From Heterobilharzia americana (lineage: Eukaryota; Platyhelminthes; Trematoda; Strigeidida; Schistosomatidae), in NCBI GenBank assembly GCA_944470555.2, contig OX104127.1:152597776-152661775 (forward strand): DNA of 64,000 nucleotides. The letters run 5' to 3'. This document shows, one piece after another, positions 48,716 to 60,289 of the stretch; position 1 is the stretch's first letter, and every line of letters begins with the position of its first letter. The position numbers and the translations under genes were made by a program. The notes beneath the pieces are model-generated. The model was not told where the DNA came from, did not search any database, and saw only the letters and a list, made by a program, of their open reading frames with translations.

Positions 48716-49080
48716 ATTTTGCACATTTAAAATAGTAGCTTTGAAAAATTATGATTACTTTTATAATCTCAGTAAATATATGATATAATGAGGGGACATA
48801 CATACAATGTGTTGTTTTTGAAAGCGAAATGTGCATTTATATCGATGTAGTTCAGAAGTTCCATGCGTAAAAAGAAATAGTAAAGGTGTTCTTTCAATGA
48901 AGTACATCCAGTAAACGTCAGCCCGATAAAACTTCATTCTCCTAAATCCAGTTTAGCAGTATACAACATTTGAAAACGGACTGCTAATCAGCGGTTGTTA
49001 ATGGGTTCATAGTGTCAGCTAAAAAACTTATAATTTATCATCTTCAATGCAATAACATACATTTATGTCTTATTTTTAAG

Positions 49081-49263
49081 TCTCACCAGAAGTCAAGATG
49101 ATCAACCGTATAATAAAACAAGGAATTGGTATGAATACAGTCTTAACATGTCAAGTGAATGCACATCCACCTGGATCAATACGTTGGCTTTTCAATCATC
49201 ACTATCCCATAGCTGCTACGAGTTGTGATGTAATGACGAATGCAGAGAAAAAATATTGTTTAC
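49081..49263 (+). CDS. Ig-domain adhesion protein, exon 6: first half of Ig3
   Basis: The acceptor 'cttatttttaag' gives FSPEVK, equivalent to the (F/Y)-x-P-E-V linker before the third Ig of lachesin-type proteins. The exon then gives NTVLTCQVNAHPPGSIRWLF with Cys and Trp in place. Two extra cysteines follow (TSCDVM and KKYCL), which may form a second disulfide in this domain. The donor is tac|gtaaga; phase 1. The last bases of this exon and the start of its intron are duplicated at 47730-47797. Confidence 0.92.
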
Positions 49264-50380
49264 GTAAGAGTCTGATTGAAGAATGAAAAAGTAAAATCTG
49301 TGATTTCTTAATAAATAAGGTGATCTGTACTGTAACGCTGAAGAGCATAGAGTTGGTTAACTTTTTCATTTGCGCGAAGAGTTTTTTTGTATTATAACGA
49401 ACTTAACCCTTGATATGTAAGTTGTTCTACTTGATAATTTTACGATCTGTAAAATAACCAGACAAAAATGATTTGAGATTTAAATGATATCCCAGGAACA
49501 CATTAGTAATACTTAATGTAATTTGTAGACTACATAAGTATTCTTAGACTAGGCAACGAAGGAAGCTTATTGCATAAAACGGAGCAAAGTTTAAAAGCAT
49601 GACTCATTGCTCGAAAGTCAGGTACTAAGTCCAATGAGCCACAAATCGACAATGGATAAGGATTCATTTCACATAGATATTTTTGAATACTTCAGACCTC
49701 AGATTTTCTCCTTAAAATTAGCCTCTGGTATGATATTGGAATGTCCATAAATAATCAGATACTGTCACAAAATCCTATATTCTATTTGCTAATGTGTATT
49801 AAAAGTAATAAACCCGTTTCCTAAAAGGAGAGAATGCAGTTGCATACACCGGCGAAAACCCTGTATACTATGTATGTGTGATCAGTTAAGGGTTATTGTA
49901 AAAGAGCTAAAGTTACACTAGGTGCGTCCAAATGAAATATTAACACCTGTATTCATCTTGAATGTTAAAGAAGATCCCTCAGGGTAAACTTCTGTGTCGG
50001 ATATGAAGATGAATTATTAACAAAATGTCAAAACGATTTCGCCGACAAATGGTGCTTGTACTGGAGCTTCGAATGTTGCATACAAACGAATAAAGTCCTA
50101 CACCATTTTTAGTGTAGGTTTCCTTGATTGATATGAACAATAATAAAATAAATGTGAAGTAAATCAACTACTGGGAGCAAGTACACTTTTTGATAAGTAA
50201 AAGTGAAAGGTCTCTTGGGTTATGACGAGCTGCTAATCAATTGAGCTACAAGGCAAGATAACGTCAAAGCTTGTAACAAAACCGTACGCATATCTCGACA
50301 CTCGAGAAGACTGCAGATGAGACAAGAAAAATATCACTCCCTGAATAAAGGTTTCTGATATTATGACAAAAGGTAAATGT
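49264..50380 (+). other. First part of intron 6
   Basis: No recognised repeat apart from the donor-region duplication source at 49264-49317. Confidence 0.4.

Positions 50381-50383
<3 letters not shown>

Positions 50384-50433
<50 letters not shown>
50384..50433. repeat. (TA)25 microsatellite
   Basis: About 25 uninterrupted TA units. Confidence 0.95.
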
Positions 50434-50435
<2 letters not shown>

Positions 50436-50618
50436 TAGTTAATCATTTTATATCGAAAGGAAAATATTGACATGATAAAAGTTACATTTCTCAACTCAGC
50501 AATCACAATGAGAAAATTATAGTAAGATGAAATGATGAACACAATCTCAGGAAGGACGTGAGAACGGCAAATCTAAATATATGAAAAATAATATATTAAA
50601 GAGAACAAGAACGTTAAT

Positions 50619-50866
50619 GAAGATATCTTTTACAGTGATTTCATTCTCTCTAGAATTTCAGCTTTATACGTTCTGCCCCACTATATTGGATAGTCTCAAA
50701 CATTATTTAATTTAACTTGGCTATTGACTAAGTTCAAGGTAACAACAGAGGTTGAACAAGTTTCTTTTGTACACATAATTCCTGTCTCTTTTTGCATGTG
50801 GCAAGACCTTCTAGAGTGCAGAGGAGACAGAAGTGTACCATTTTTGGCAAATTTATTTTCATTTTG
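50619..50866 (-). repeat. Inverted left arm of the Penelope-like element
   Basis: Reverse complement of 52389-52636 with almost no differences, judged from matching translations in overlapping frames (a 55-residue identical stretch) and direct reading. It represents the 3' end of the element ORF and its 3' UTR. Beyond 50866 the similarity continues after a gap of about 58 bp that is absent from the right arm. Confidence 0.85.
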
Positions 50867-52636
50867 TAGATAGATGCAAAAGACTTCTAAGTATCCATCA
50901 GATGAGCCTGAATGGAACTGGTTAACTTTGAATACTGAATCAGTTGTGATATTTTGACCAGTGTTGACAAGACATCTAATTATTGCACTTCTCGTGGACC
51001 CTAATATACAGAAATGTATATGGTGAAAAGATTTTAACCTTGAGTTCAAACCATAGCGAATTCTCGATGAGAAAAAGTGAACTGTATATAAAGTTACTAA
51101 CAGATGTTCTTAAAGGATTAAAGAATAACCAAATGGTTATTAATTTTTATGAACGCATCAGACAGATAGCATCATCAACACCTTCACTTCACATTTTGCT
51201 TAAATTTCACAAAGCTTAATCTGTCTGTGATTTTTAAGTATATCAGGACCATCCAACTGCAAAGCGATTTTTTAAAGCTCTGAAGCCTAATTTGACACAG
51301 CTATCCAGTCACTCATTTTGCGACGATCTCGAATCCATGAACTAAAAAGGAGATTTGAATGTAATTGCAACGTTTGTGAAATGAAATGACAAAGAATCTC
51401 TCTTCACCAACCTACTACTCACAAAGATGATCTGTTTCTCTTGTAAATATATCAGTGACAAAAACTTCATAACTGGAATACCCAACTCACACTTGAAAGA
51501 GCTGCGGTTTAGGTGCCCCTCTAGTGCTCAATTTTCTTTCAGTGACATGACCTAACAATGAAGACGTAGAATTGCTATCGGTTACCCAACCGACCCGCCA
51601 ATGCAAGATCTTTATAGGTCAGTTTGTAGCTCGTTAGTATAAAACCAATAAAAGACCATTTTTGGTGAATAAAGATAATTTGAAGATATCATCGTAATTT
51701 TTAATCGAGATTTTAATTTTAGTTGCATTTTGGGAGTATTTAACAGTTCTCTCATTTGAGTTCACACTCGAAGTATATATAGAAATGACCAAACTAGATC
51801 ATGGGATATTGAGATCTGTCTATAGAAAACCTGTAAGTCGAAAAACTAGGCCTATCGCACCCAATAACTACCGTATTCGACACATCCGCACCACTGACTG
51901 CTTTTCAGAAGAACTCACACTTCTCAAAATCATTCTAGCTGAAAACAGATATCCGATAAGATTCGTAATCAAAAACAGAAAACCTACCACCACAAAGAGA
52001 GATATCCATCTCAGTTACAAAAAAGACACAATAAATGAGTTTGGACCTCAAAAGTGACTTCACCGCTGAACTTTCGAAGGGGAGAATCGCTAACTCGCTA
52101 AAGAAAACATTCGTAACATTAACCTTAAGGATGGTATTCTCCAGCCGTCCAAAGATTCCTGGTTACCTAGTTGATAAAATTACGTATCTAACTGCTTCGA
52201 TGTGTATTTATCAATTTACCTTCTCCTGCTAAGCCAGGTAGGTAGGCCGTTCGATCCGTGTTCTTCCCAAACATGGTAGTGAGTATGACTGGGCTTTCCT
52301 GCAACTGGATTCGTCAGAAGGGGAATAATTACACACGTTATCAACACAGCTAAAAGTGCCACAACTGATTCAGTATTCAAATTATCTACAAAATGAAAAT
52401 AAATTTGCCAAAAATGGTACACTTCTGTCTCCTCTGCACTCTAGAAGGTCTTGCCACATGCAAAAAGAGACAGGAATTATGTGTACAAAAGAAACTTGTT
52501 CAACTTCTGTTGTTACCTTGAACTTAGTCAATAGCCAAGTTAAATTAAATAATGTTTGAGACTATCCAATATAGTGGGGCAGAACGTATAAAGCTGAAAT
52601 TCTAGAGAGAATGAAATCACTGTAAAAGATATCTTC
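50867..52636 (+). mobile_element. Penelope-like element relic with GIY-YIG end
   Basis: From about 51060 the plus strand gives LLTDVLKGLKNNQMV and FYERIR, degenerate LHILLKFHK (expected LYGLPKVHK), a palm segment ESLFTNLLL (expected SLFTNVPL) and TGIPNSHLKELRFRCPS. The catalytic A/YxDD region is deleted. At 51785 the thumb reads KLDHGILRSVYRKP and ELTLLKIILAENRYPIRFVI, then a zinc-finger-linker-like ASMCIYQFTFSC and a YIGRS motif of the GIY-YIG nuclease (about 52185-52255). The C-terminus and 3' UTR end at 52636. Frameshifts and stops make it inactive. Confidence 0.85.
52389..52636 (+). repeat. Right arm of the Penelope-like inverted pair
   Basis: Direct-strand copy of the arm at 50619-50866; the outer boundary on both sides is the same sequence (gaagatatcttttac and its complement). 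Confidence 0.85.
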
Positions 52637-53639
52637 GGTGAACTCGGTGTTCTTTCAAATGTCCTAATTGGTAAGTTGGGTAATTTAAAATTAGCTTGAG
52701 AATGTATAACTGATTCCTGGCTTTGTCAAACCAAAATACTGATAACATGCATGATTTTAATACAGAACCGTTATGCTGCATATTCATTTACTTAGCTAAA
52801 GAACAAACAAAGAAACGAAAAGTTCCTTCATGTTATCACTCTTGATGTAACTTCCTGAATTCAGTAATTATTCACTTTCATAGACTTATAGAAGTCTGAA
52901 AATCTGCATTCCATTGATAGACTTTATTGTTTCTCAGAAATTGGAATCAGAAACTTGTCTGTGATATTCGCCCTGCTTCAAAAATATATAAGTCAGTATT
53001 GGAGCCCATGGTATCTATTTTGTCTTCCGTTCAACAGTATATTTCTTCATCCTGATAAGATAAATGATTTGAGCGAATAAAATTATTTTGTCTGATCAGG
53101 TCTGACCTTCAAGTATGATATTTTGATACACGACAGTGTACACTAAGAGTATGTGCAGATGATTAATAAGTGCTTAGATATCAAATTGAGGGTGAGGTTG
53201 ATTTCACAGTCAGCTACTTGGAATTGGTGTGCAATTAAATGAAATCTGACCAGCCAGTAAACGGAATTGTAAATGAAACCAGAAATAACTGTTGTAAGAG
53301 CTACTGATTATGCAATTACAACATGAAGAACAACTAATTGAAATATACAACTAAAATATGGTACAAACAAACGAAATTCCGGATGAAATTTCCCGAAGTT
53401 CTAATAAGAAGCCGTGATTGATGGGGCAAACCAAGTCAGACGTGAGGTTAAGTATTCAACGACGACACTAAATGGGGATCGTGTAATATCACGCATTATT
53501 ACAAGGCTAGGGAAGAGGTGCTCAGGAAAAACCTTATCTGAAAAACTAATTCTGGATTCATGATTTTAATGGCAAATGATTTGGCTGCGTGGAGAAGACA
53601 AAGCTGTACCCCATGTAATAATCTATTTGAAATTTGGTA

Positions 53640-53720
53640 GAAAAGTGCAAGAGACTTCTAAATGTCCACTGGATGGATGCTTCCCATCAGATGAGCCCTG
53701 AATGGAACTAGTGATACTTT
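53640..53720 (+). repeat. Short Penelope-like fragment
   Basis: Words 'agacttctaa', 'catcagatgagcc' and 'tgaatggaact' match 50885-50935 in the left arm region of the Penelope-like element. The fragment is about 70 bp. Confidence 0.5.
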
Positions 53721-54094
53721 TCACTTCCCCATTATGCAATTATCCTGACAGTTACTATTTTACATCTCCAGAAAAGAGTTCTCATAGAGCGTCCAAGGTA
53801 AATTGCTTCACTAGAGCAGTTGAAATAATATTTGCTCAGTGATTTGATGATCGAAAAAAGCTACATTCACACCACAAATTTAAGGAATACTTATTGTTCT
53901 TAAATTGAAATACGCTGTCAACAAAGTAATCAACATATTTTGTTAAAAATATCCATGTAAAACAAAAAAGGGTTACAATTTAGCTCTCATGTTTTAAAAA
54001 CGTCGGAAGTAGGAGGAGCAGATACAAATTTTATTTTATTTCAAGGTTTATAGGCATTTTATTATTCATATCAAGGTAGTATTCATCTCGTACT

Positions 54095-54200
54095 GACATA
54101 AGTAGAATGCGCACATCTGAGGAATCCCATACTAGGACGAAACAGCTGTCCAATGCTTCAGTTTCTCAACGGTTTTCCAACGGATATCAGTTGGTGGTGA
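54095..54200 (+). repeat. Family B SINE 3' part with core-intact hammerhead
   Basis: The ribozyme is described separately. It is followed by 'caatgcttcagtttctcaac' and 'atcagttggtggtgaa', matching the 3' part of family B at 31440-31505 and 59250-59310. The tRNA-like block is missing or diverged, so this is a partial copy. Confidence 0.6.
54108..54158 (+). ncRNA. Hammerhead ribozyme candidate (family B)
   Basis: The block reads CTGAGGA (CUGANGA), stem II TCC...GGA with an A-C mismatch at its base, GAA, helix III ACAG/CTGT, and C. Catalytic core bases are all present. Helix I is weak, with about three pairs (GCA/TGC) away from the core. Confidence 0.55.
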
Positions 54201-54944
54201 ATACTACCTTGAAACAAATTACACCGTTTATCTGTTATTAGTAGTGTTACGATGAACAACTCATTTCACATCAAAACTGGCTTACCAAGTTTCCATAAAG
54301 TGACCAACAGACTAATATTATCAAGATTAGGATTTGAACCTCAGCGCTTAGCTTGATTGTCGTCATTAGTCTAGAATGTCAGAAAACTACCAGGAATAGA
54401 TGCTCCATGTTATACTTGCCCTTACTTCTGTAATTAAATCAGTCAAATAACCTAGTTGACGATATTACTGCTCATTTGGTCATATGTGACTAGCCTCATG
54501 CATACATTTCTTGGGCCCTGTGGTCAGGCACTTTTATTACCAAAATAACTTTTTCAGGTACTTAAAGAAGTAACCTTCCATGATGTAGGCAGTCAGAGGT
54601 GTCAATTACCCTAACATCTCTATCAGCACTTAAGCTCCCTTGGATTTTTACCAACGTATCTGGCTACATGAGACTGTATGGTAGCATTAGATCAAAATAA
54701 AATGGCCTCAAGACCATACAAACCATATATGGGAACCTACTAACACATGACTCCAAACTAAGCTTACAAAATCTAAACGTGAAATTGTTTTGAGCTATCA
54801 CAAGAAAAGAAAATCTACACAATTTTTAGAACAGAATGATTTCTCTGATGTATCCCGCACGTTTATTTCTTGAAACTTAATATTGCCAATTAATCTTTCC
54901 TATACTTTCTTTCTGTTTTACTTTTACTCATTATTTCATTTTAG

Positions 54945-55091
54945 AGGAACACCGACCACAATCTTATAACAGTTTATCACCAATCACGTCAAAATTGGCT
55001 ATTTTCGATTTAAAAGCAGAGGATTTTGGTGATTATGTGTGTTCAGTTAGTACCATTATGGGTGAATCATTTGGAGTGACTACTTTACAAA
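54945..55091 (+). CDS. Ig-domain adhesion protein, exon 7: second half of Ig3
   Basis: The acceptor is 'tatttcattttag'. Translation QEHRPQSYNSLSPITSKLAI continues with FDLKAEDFGDYVCSVSTIMG and ESFGVTTLQ. SKLAIFDLKAEDFGDYVC is a textbook E-to-F strand segment (L-x-I-x-x-L-x-x-x-D-x-G-x-Y-x-C), and GESFGVTTL is the G strand. The donor is caaa|gtatgt; phase 1. This completes a three-Ig ectodomain. Confidence 0.94.
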
Positions 55092-57446
55092 GTATGTAAA
55101 CCTTAATTCCTTATTTCACACTTGGAACCATTAATGTTGTCGGTACTGATAGCTGCATATGTGTACATATGTGAATATTACCTGAGATATATATGAGTAC
55201 TTCAACCAACTATCAGTTCTCGTTAGCCGAAACAAGATAATCTAACTACTGGATGTTAGTTTCGCTAGTATGAAACCAAATTTATGCATCTAGAACAGCG
55301 GGATTTTCGAAACACTTGATGCTCAATCAGTTACTTCAATGGAACAGGGGTATATGGAATCAGATCACGTATCTGTGAAATTTTACAAGTCAAGGTGAAT
55401 ACTGCAGCTAGTTATGTCATTCAAAAGCAAACATTGTACAAGGTTTTTTCATTGTGTAAACCAATGAAAGAGAAACAAAAGATTTTTCTGATGAACTATA
55501 TTCAAGACATACAGAACTGTGGGTCACATAGATCCGTATTTGGTTTGCAGTGAACATAAATAAACAGTACATCTTCTAGGTGTCTCACTCTAACAGTATG
55601 AACTAAGAGAATGGTATTATTAGAATACCTCAATACATTGAAATAAATATAAAAACAGGTAACATTACTGTTCTCAACCTGGAAAATATTGTAGAAGTTA
55701 TCTGGTAAGATTAAGAACTGCATTTGGTTTCAGTTATTACGATAAAGAATCCAGATACTATACGAAGAAAGGAAAGAGTATAATGCAGTTTATTTCGACC
55801 ACTTTGATCAAATATCAATAGACTAAGCTATTTAGCTATACAAGTCAAAGACAACTATCTAAATCAATCAGAAATGATGATTGTGCATTTGCGAAAACTG
55901 CTTCTGAACTCATAGTGAATGCAGCTGTCATTTGGACTCACCAAAAGTTTCTATGAGCCTAAGAACTCATTTCAAACTACTGACTAACGGTGTTCTGAAG
56001 CCTTCATTCAGAGTGGTCCTGTGACTGCTTTCCATCATATGTTGAGTAATACACAAAGATACATTTCATTTGTGCCGTAAAATCATCTCAACACAAGCTT
56101 ATGTAACTTAAACGACTATTGAAGTCAAGTAGGATCAAGCATCACTACCGCTATCTAGTATGTTGTCTTATAAGCTTTATGTGGCATCCCTGACATTATT
56201 GTCGTAGTATGTGAAATGAATAACATTGAGTATACCTTTAATTAATCTCTTCATTTATTCTAATGTTTGTAAACTAGTGCGCTACATTAAGCCCACATGA
56301 CAACATGCTGGATACCAGCAGTGATCAAACATCTATGTTAAATTGTTTTAACATTTCTCAGCTGGATGAATTTATTACTTTTACCAACTCCAAGTCTCTA
56401 CAGTGAGTGTTTAAAATTCAGAATTACAATTACATGCAACCTGGTGTATTAATTGTTACTGAACACTAAATAAGAATAGTACGTACTAAGAGATGGGGAG
56501 AAAGTATAGTGAATTTAAAAATATAGAATGAAAATCCTATGTAGTTCAGTCAAAATATTGCTACCAAGGGAAAATCAGATTTACCGCAGAATACTTTTGC
56601 ATGCAAAGGTCAAACGGAAATAACTTGATTGCAATCGTTTCACTGCAGCTATGTATTCCTAATTTAGGAATCGTGGTGAATACTTGTAGCCTCTGAAGCC
56701 CTATGTCCCACTAGGAACCCAAAGGATAAATAATAATGACAAACTTGTAGCCCTAGGGGTGTGAATGTTCAGAGTGAATTGTCCTCTGGGGTAGGATTTC
56801 AGTTGGCAAACGTTTCAATGCCATGCTATTTTTATTAAAGTGCATAATCCACATTCTTGTTGTCGTTAACTAACGAATTATATGTATGTTGAAAACTGTG
56901 TATAATAGAGAAGCCTGAAGAGATCTGACTGAAAACGATACTGTTCGCTTACATGTCTTGTTATAATTTTCAAAATGCGAACTCTGAATATTTCAAAATA
57001 TGCCGTTTGCACTGTGCTCAATTTCATGACGGGAACCAAACGCATTAAAACGTTAGACAATCAGTGAAAACCAATGAATATTTGGTAGCCATGTCATTAA
57101 AATTTGGGCTTATCAGCCTTGTGCACCCTGAGTTTTAAATTATGCCGATACCGAGAATTTTAGAAAGCCATCATTCATTTATAACTTGAGAATGAAAATA
57201 TATACTCATCAGTGACATCAGATATCAGTTACGCTACATGGAGAAATGACTGAGGTTAAGAGATCTTATAAACCGAGTAACCAACTGGCAATGCGTTTTC
57301 CATGAGACTTGGAATTCTCAAGTTGGCTCTTATACTCTGTTGAAATTTTACACTGCTTAGGGTTGATTTCTTTCATAATATATTTTTGGTCGATCTTTTA
57401 AGGTGATAGAATTTTATCGCAGTTAAATCCTCAACATTATTTACAG
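55092..57446 (+). other. Intron 7 of Ig gene with RTE 3' tip at 56695-56745
   Basis: About 2.4 kb, phase 1. At 56695-56745 'cccactaggaacccaaagga' plus an AATAAT tail matches the RTE 3' terminus on the plus strand. The rest is unassigned. Confidence 0.55.
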
Positions 57447-57488
57447 GATATAAAACTACCCGTTTTGGTGCTGATCTCCCTCAAATAC
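57447..57488 (+). CDS. Ig-domain adhesion protein, exon 8: 42-bp microexon
   Basis: A symmetric phase-1 microexon between 'attatttacag' and ac|gtaagt encodes RYKTTRFGADLPQI across its junctions. It lies C-terminal to Ig3 in the stretch that usually links to a GPI signal or membrane anchor. It is too short to be identified by homology; the evidence is the paired splice sites and the exact phase fit with its neighbours. A skipped form would remain in frame. Confidence 0.6.
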
Positions 57489-59027
57489 GTAAGTCTTCAT
57501 ATTTTATTTACTTATTACTTAATTTGGAGACTTAATGTGTTGAAAACGATTCCCTTCGTAATTTGTTGCCGTTTGATTATTCCGTTTCAGTAGAAGTAAT
57601 CGATGTCAGTTACTTTCAGCACGTCACACCAATATCACTAGAATGATGGTTACACGCACTTCCACTCCTCTTAATTGGCTTTCTCGTCAGCCTACCAAAA
57701 TATTTAAGCAAATACTTGACTTCGATATGATACTTGGTGAGACAAATACATACAATCAGTCAGTCAGTACAACAATATTCAAAAAACATGGTGAATATTA
57801 TTCTTTTAATTCTCCATTGTAAGATAACTATGCTGATAAGTTGACTTACAAACAATAACCTTATACTGCAGGCCTGCAAAGTGACAATAAGGAATGTGAC
57901 ATTTTGCACGCGATAAAGACCAACCACAAACGTCGCTGGTAAGTGGGTGAGTAGTCAGTACCTGTGTGAAACTTAAAAAGCATGTTTTAACCATTAGAAC
58001 TCTTAAGTGCACAGATATATACAAACTGGTGATGGAAAAAGATTAAAGGATTGATCTGCCCCAATTTAAACCGCTTTGACCTCGTACAGGTTCCATTGAT
58101 CTTTAAAATTATTTTACTACTCTATTACTACATAGACTGAAGACGATAAACACCTACTGACCACTAACAAGATATTCCCGTTATGAATGTACAAGCAGAA
58201 ATTACTTCCAGAAAATAGAGGCCAGAGACTTCGAAGAAGACAGGTGGGTTGTTTAAAGGTTTCATATACTATCCGTCTACCATATCATAGCTAACAATGT
58301 GGGTTAACTGAAATTACGATAATGACACATCATCGAAATCTGCGTAGCCACTATGCTAGAGTACACATCAGCTTAATCGACTGTTATTATTTCCTAGTAG
58401 TTGATTGTCAAGTTGTAATTCCATGACATTTTTCCATTTGGTCAGAAGTGCATACAGAAACGTTTCACTTTTAACAAAAGACTGTTATTAAGAGAAACGA
58501 TATGGCTATGATCATTCGTTAGAACTGGTGAGCTAATCACAGTTCAAAATGGACACCAGAAACTAATTACTTTTCTAGAACGAATACTCACAGTAAGAAC
58601 GATGTGCTAAACACAATTATCAAGCATCCCGTACGAAACTGGTTGTATATGGGTATCTTTTTACTTTAAGTAAAGTTTCTTTTTCCTGATGGTTTTCCCA
58701 TGGACTCGGACACCTTAATCATCATCTATACTTTTACTCCCATTTGGTTGGAGATCCTAGATAACTACTTGTGGTGATGAGGAAGTAACTAAGACATATA
58801 TTTTTTGGAAATAATAAAAATCTTACTTGTTGCTTAGTTCCCTTCATACTCATATCCATTTGATTCACTTTAATATTCCTCTCTAAATCTGCTGCTTTCT
58901 GTTACTGAAAGGTATGGTAAACTAAATCTGTGTGTGAGGTGCTACTTTTCTGGGGTTGTGTGTAAACTAAAAATCAGTCTGCTAAATCACTTCTCTTCTA
59001 TCTCCTTCTTTGAATTTTCAATTATAG
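57489..59027 (+). other. Intron 8 of Ig gene
   Basis: About 1.5 kb, GT-AG, phase 1. No repeat or coding signal recognised. Confidence 0.5.
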
Positions 59028-59171
59028 TGCATCAAAGGCATATTGAAAGATCAACATATAAAGAGTTGAATACTAGTAGGTTACTCAGTGATAAGAATGA
59101 TACTAGATTCGACACATACGTAAAACACATTGGATTATCAGAAAAAAATCTGTTTCACCGAAAACCAACAA
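59028..59171 (+). CDS. Ig-domain adhesion protein, exon 9: post-Ig linker
   Basis: A 144-bp symmetric phase-1 exon between a pyrimidine-rich 'tgaattttcaattatag' and acaa|gtgagt. The product HQRHIERSTYKELNTSRLLS then continues DKNDTRFDTYVKHIGLSE and NLFHRKPT. It is polar, with one sequon (NDT), and carries no known domain or membrane segment. It is likely a flexible stalk, or a cytoplasmic stretch if a transmembrane segment precedes it, but none is visible. Confidence 0.65.
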
Positions 59172-59245
59172 GTGAGTTCATAATCTACAAACTTGTATTA
59201 TTGTATACTCATTTTTACAATTTCGGTTGTCTTAATGTTCAATTT

Positions 59246-59395
59246 TGAGATTTATGGGGACTTATTAACCTCACCATGAACTGACATTAATCGAATAAAC
59301 ACTGGAAACCTATAAACACTCGACAGCTGTTTCGTCTTATTATGGGACTCCTCTGCAGCGCGTACCCATGAGCCGATGTTACTGAGACACACCTT
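59246..59395 (-). repeat. Family B SINE fragment, near-core hammerhead
   Basis: The minus strand reads CAGAGGA (one change from CUGANGA), stem II GTCCCATAATAAGAC with a mismatch, GAA, helix III ACAG/CTGT, and C. The 3' part (tttccagtgtttattcg... ggttaataagtcc) matches the copies at 31.4 and 54.1 kb. Core position U4 is A, which should reduce or abolish activity. Confidence 0.6.
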
Positions 59396-59829
59396 AATCA
59401 CATGAAATTGTTCAGAGTATGAAAACTGGACAATATAACTTTGGGCTTAAAATATACTTCACCTTTTTATCATCTGTCATAAAAGTGGCATCGGCTACCT
59501 AAATTTTAATATGTGAACCTGTAGACGGTTTGGCATTGTGGATTTACATTGATACAAAACTCTCACCTAAATCAGTATTACACGATGAAGAATAGAGTAG
59601 AAGATAAACATCGAAATCGAATATCAGTGCTTTAAATGCCCAAACTCGTAGTACAACTACTTCAGTAATATGGTGTACAGACAAGCCACTGACGATTGGT
59701 AGCTAATTATTTTCAACACTAATTGACCACTCGTGTTACTTAGCACTGAATGCTGAGCAGATTTTCTAAATCGTAAGCAAGCTGTATCTGCGATCTGGAG
59801 TGAAATGATTCGAATTCACATCACCCACT

Positions 59830-60280
59830 GCTGCAATCAGAGAGGTAATCAACGAGCTATCTAGGCCATGATTTGTCAACTAGCTGATGACTCCCAATAA
59901 GTACGAAATCTAGGTGTAGACCTTCCTTCCGACCCTCTAAACTCAATCAAAGTTCACCATGACGCTAAGTCTCCTGGCTTCCTAGCCACATTACAGAATG
60001 ATCAGTAGAAATCGGTTAGAACTCAGGACCAGACGGCATGAGATTGATTACTCTCCAGTGATTAATCGATGAGTTTAATCCAGGCCTACAGGTTGACCAT
60101 GGCCTGAACACCTGTGATAAGATCTGCAGCACTGACTGATGCGGGTTAGAATTCCTGAAGGTACTTATTTCGCCTCAAGATTCCAGATAGGCCTCGCTGA
60201 CGAGTGCCAAGAAGCACGAAACTTAGGCCTAGTAGAGCTTTTAGTTGGTTGCCTCCAACCATCTAGCACCAATTTTCCTC
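59830..60280. repeat. Family C repeat, copy 2
   Basis: The central part (59930-60080) aligns with 33880-34060 in the same orientation. The 3' part (ttagttggttgcctccaacc) loosely matches 16470-16510. No ORF is present. Confidence 0.5.
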
Positions 60281-60289
60281 AATAATGAA

